A model generated the notes under the pieces. It was not told the origin of the DNA and searched no databases. It worked only from the letters and a program-made list of their open reading frames with translations. Both the position numbers and the translations under genes were made by a program. DNA of 34,014 nt from an archaeon (GTDB taxonomy: Archaea > Thermoplasmatota > Thermoplasmata > Methanomassiliicoccales > Methanomethylophilaceae), in contig JAKSHX010000009.1 of assembly GCA_024399155.1 (NCBI GenBank), positions 1 through 34,014 on the forward strand. The letters run 5' to 3'. Of the stretch, positions 33,968-34,014 are shown in pieces (positions within the stretch are counted from its first letter, which is position 1; every line of letters begins with the position of its first letter).

Positions 33968-34014
33968 TCTTTATCACCCTTTTTCTTTGGTGTGTAAATA
34001 AGATTTACTGCACC
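33964..34014 (-). CDS. rpoA2: DNA-directed RNA polymerase subunit A'' (C-terminal end, partial)
   Basis: Only the last 16 codons are in the window: GAVNLIYTPKKKGDKE then TGA. The sequence fits the end of RpoA'' (a GxGxVxL-like strand followed by a basic tail). It lies directly upstream of rpl30e-nusA with an ATGA overlap, the conserved euryarchaeal order rpoA1-rpoA2-rpl30e-nusA. The call rests mainly on position. Confidence 0.6.
   Translation of the reverse strand, partial: GAVNLIYTPKKKGDKE

Overview
The window is archaeal. It carries archaeal-type ribosomal proteins (S15, S17e, L30e), archaeal NusA, GatD/GatE, unfused Kae1, an archaeal RecJ-type DHH nuclease, and TATA-box promoters often about 26 nt from the start codon. 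Base composition is AT-rich. HypE and HypB point to [NiFe]-hydrogenase maturation, so a hydrogen-using methanogen is likely. Together with ThyX, an HVO_0476-type zinc protein, a bacterial-type PurH and very rare TAG stops, my best guess is Thermoplasmatota, order Methanomassiliicoccales (low-GC, probably host-associated). This is inference from gene content, not from a marker phylogeny.

Layout. 1-2.7 kb: a small conserved protein, then a minus-strand pair in which an NADP phosphatase/NAD kinase fusion is coupled by ATGA to a JAMM protease. 3.1-5.5 kb: a Nudix hydrolase, rps15 and a RecJ-like nuclease on the plus strand, convergent with a thioredoxin-fold protein and kae1 (5.5-6.7 kb). 6.8-8.0 kb: tRNA-Val, then three small cysteine-bearing proteins, one of them a 55-codon gene coupled by ATGA. 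8.1-10.5 kb: purH with dyads in its leader, tRNA-Ser, a zinc-ribbon membrane protein and tRNA-Arg(UCG). 10.6-15.4 kb: hypE, a DUF1015 protein, tRNA-Thr, and an NFACT/RqcH ribosome-quality-control factor. 15.4-18.7 kb: minus-strand tRNA-Arg(GCG), rps17e, thyX, a TraB-like protein, an AT-rich gene-free gap, a zinc-finger protein and a metallo-beta-lactamase. 18.8-25.3 kb: a HemK2-type methyltransferase, convergent with gatE-gatD, then divergent hypB-purD-truA. 25.5-31.9 kb: a surface locus with an 1881-residue STT3-like membrane protein fused to about 1000 residues of beta-rich repeats, plus a downstream membrane-anchored protein with no normal start codon. 32.1-34.0 kb: a COG2108-like radical SAM protein, convergent with the end of rpoA2-rpl30e-nusA.

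Most genes are translation, tRNA-modification and nucleotide-metabolism housekeeping. The accessory part is the surface locus at 25.5-31.9 kb. It looks like an oligosaccharyltransferase relative whose metal-binding and WWD motifs appear eroded, carrying a very long extracellular module and a C-terminal anchor. Other points of interest are the unannotatably short 55-codon Cys-rich gene, the two TAG stops each backed by a nearby second stop, and the JAMM/NAD-kinase coupling.
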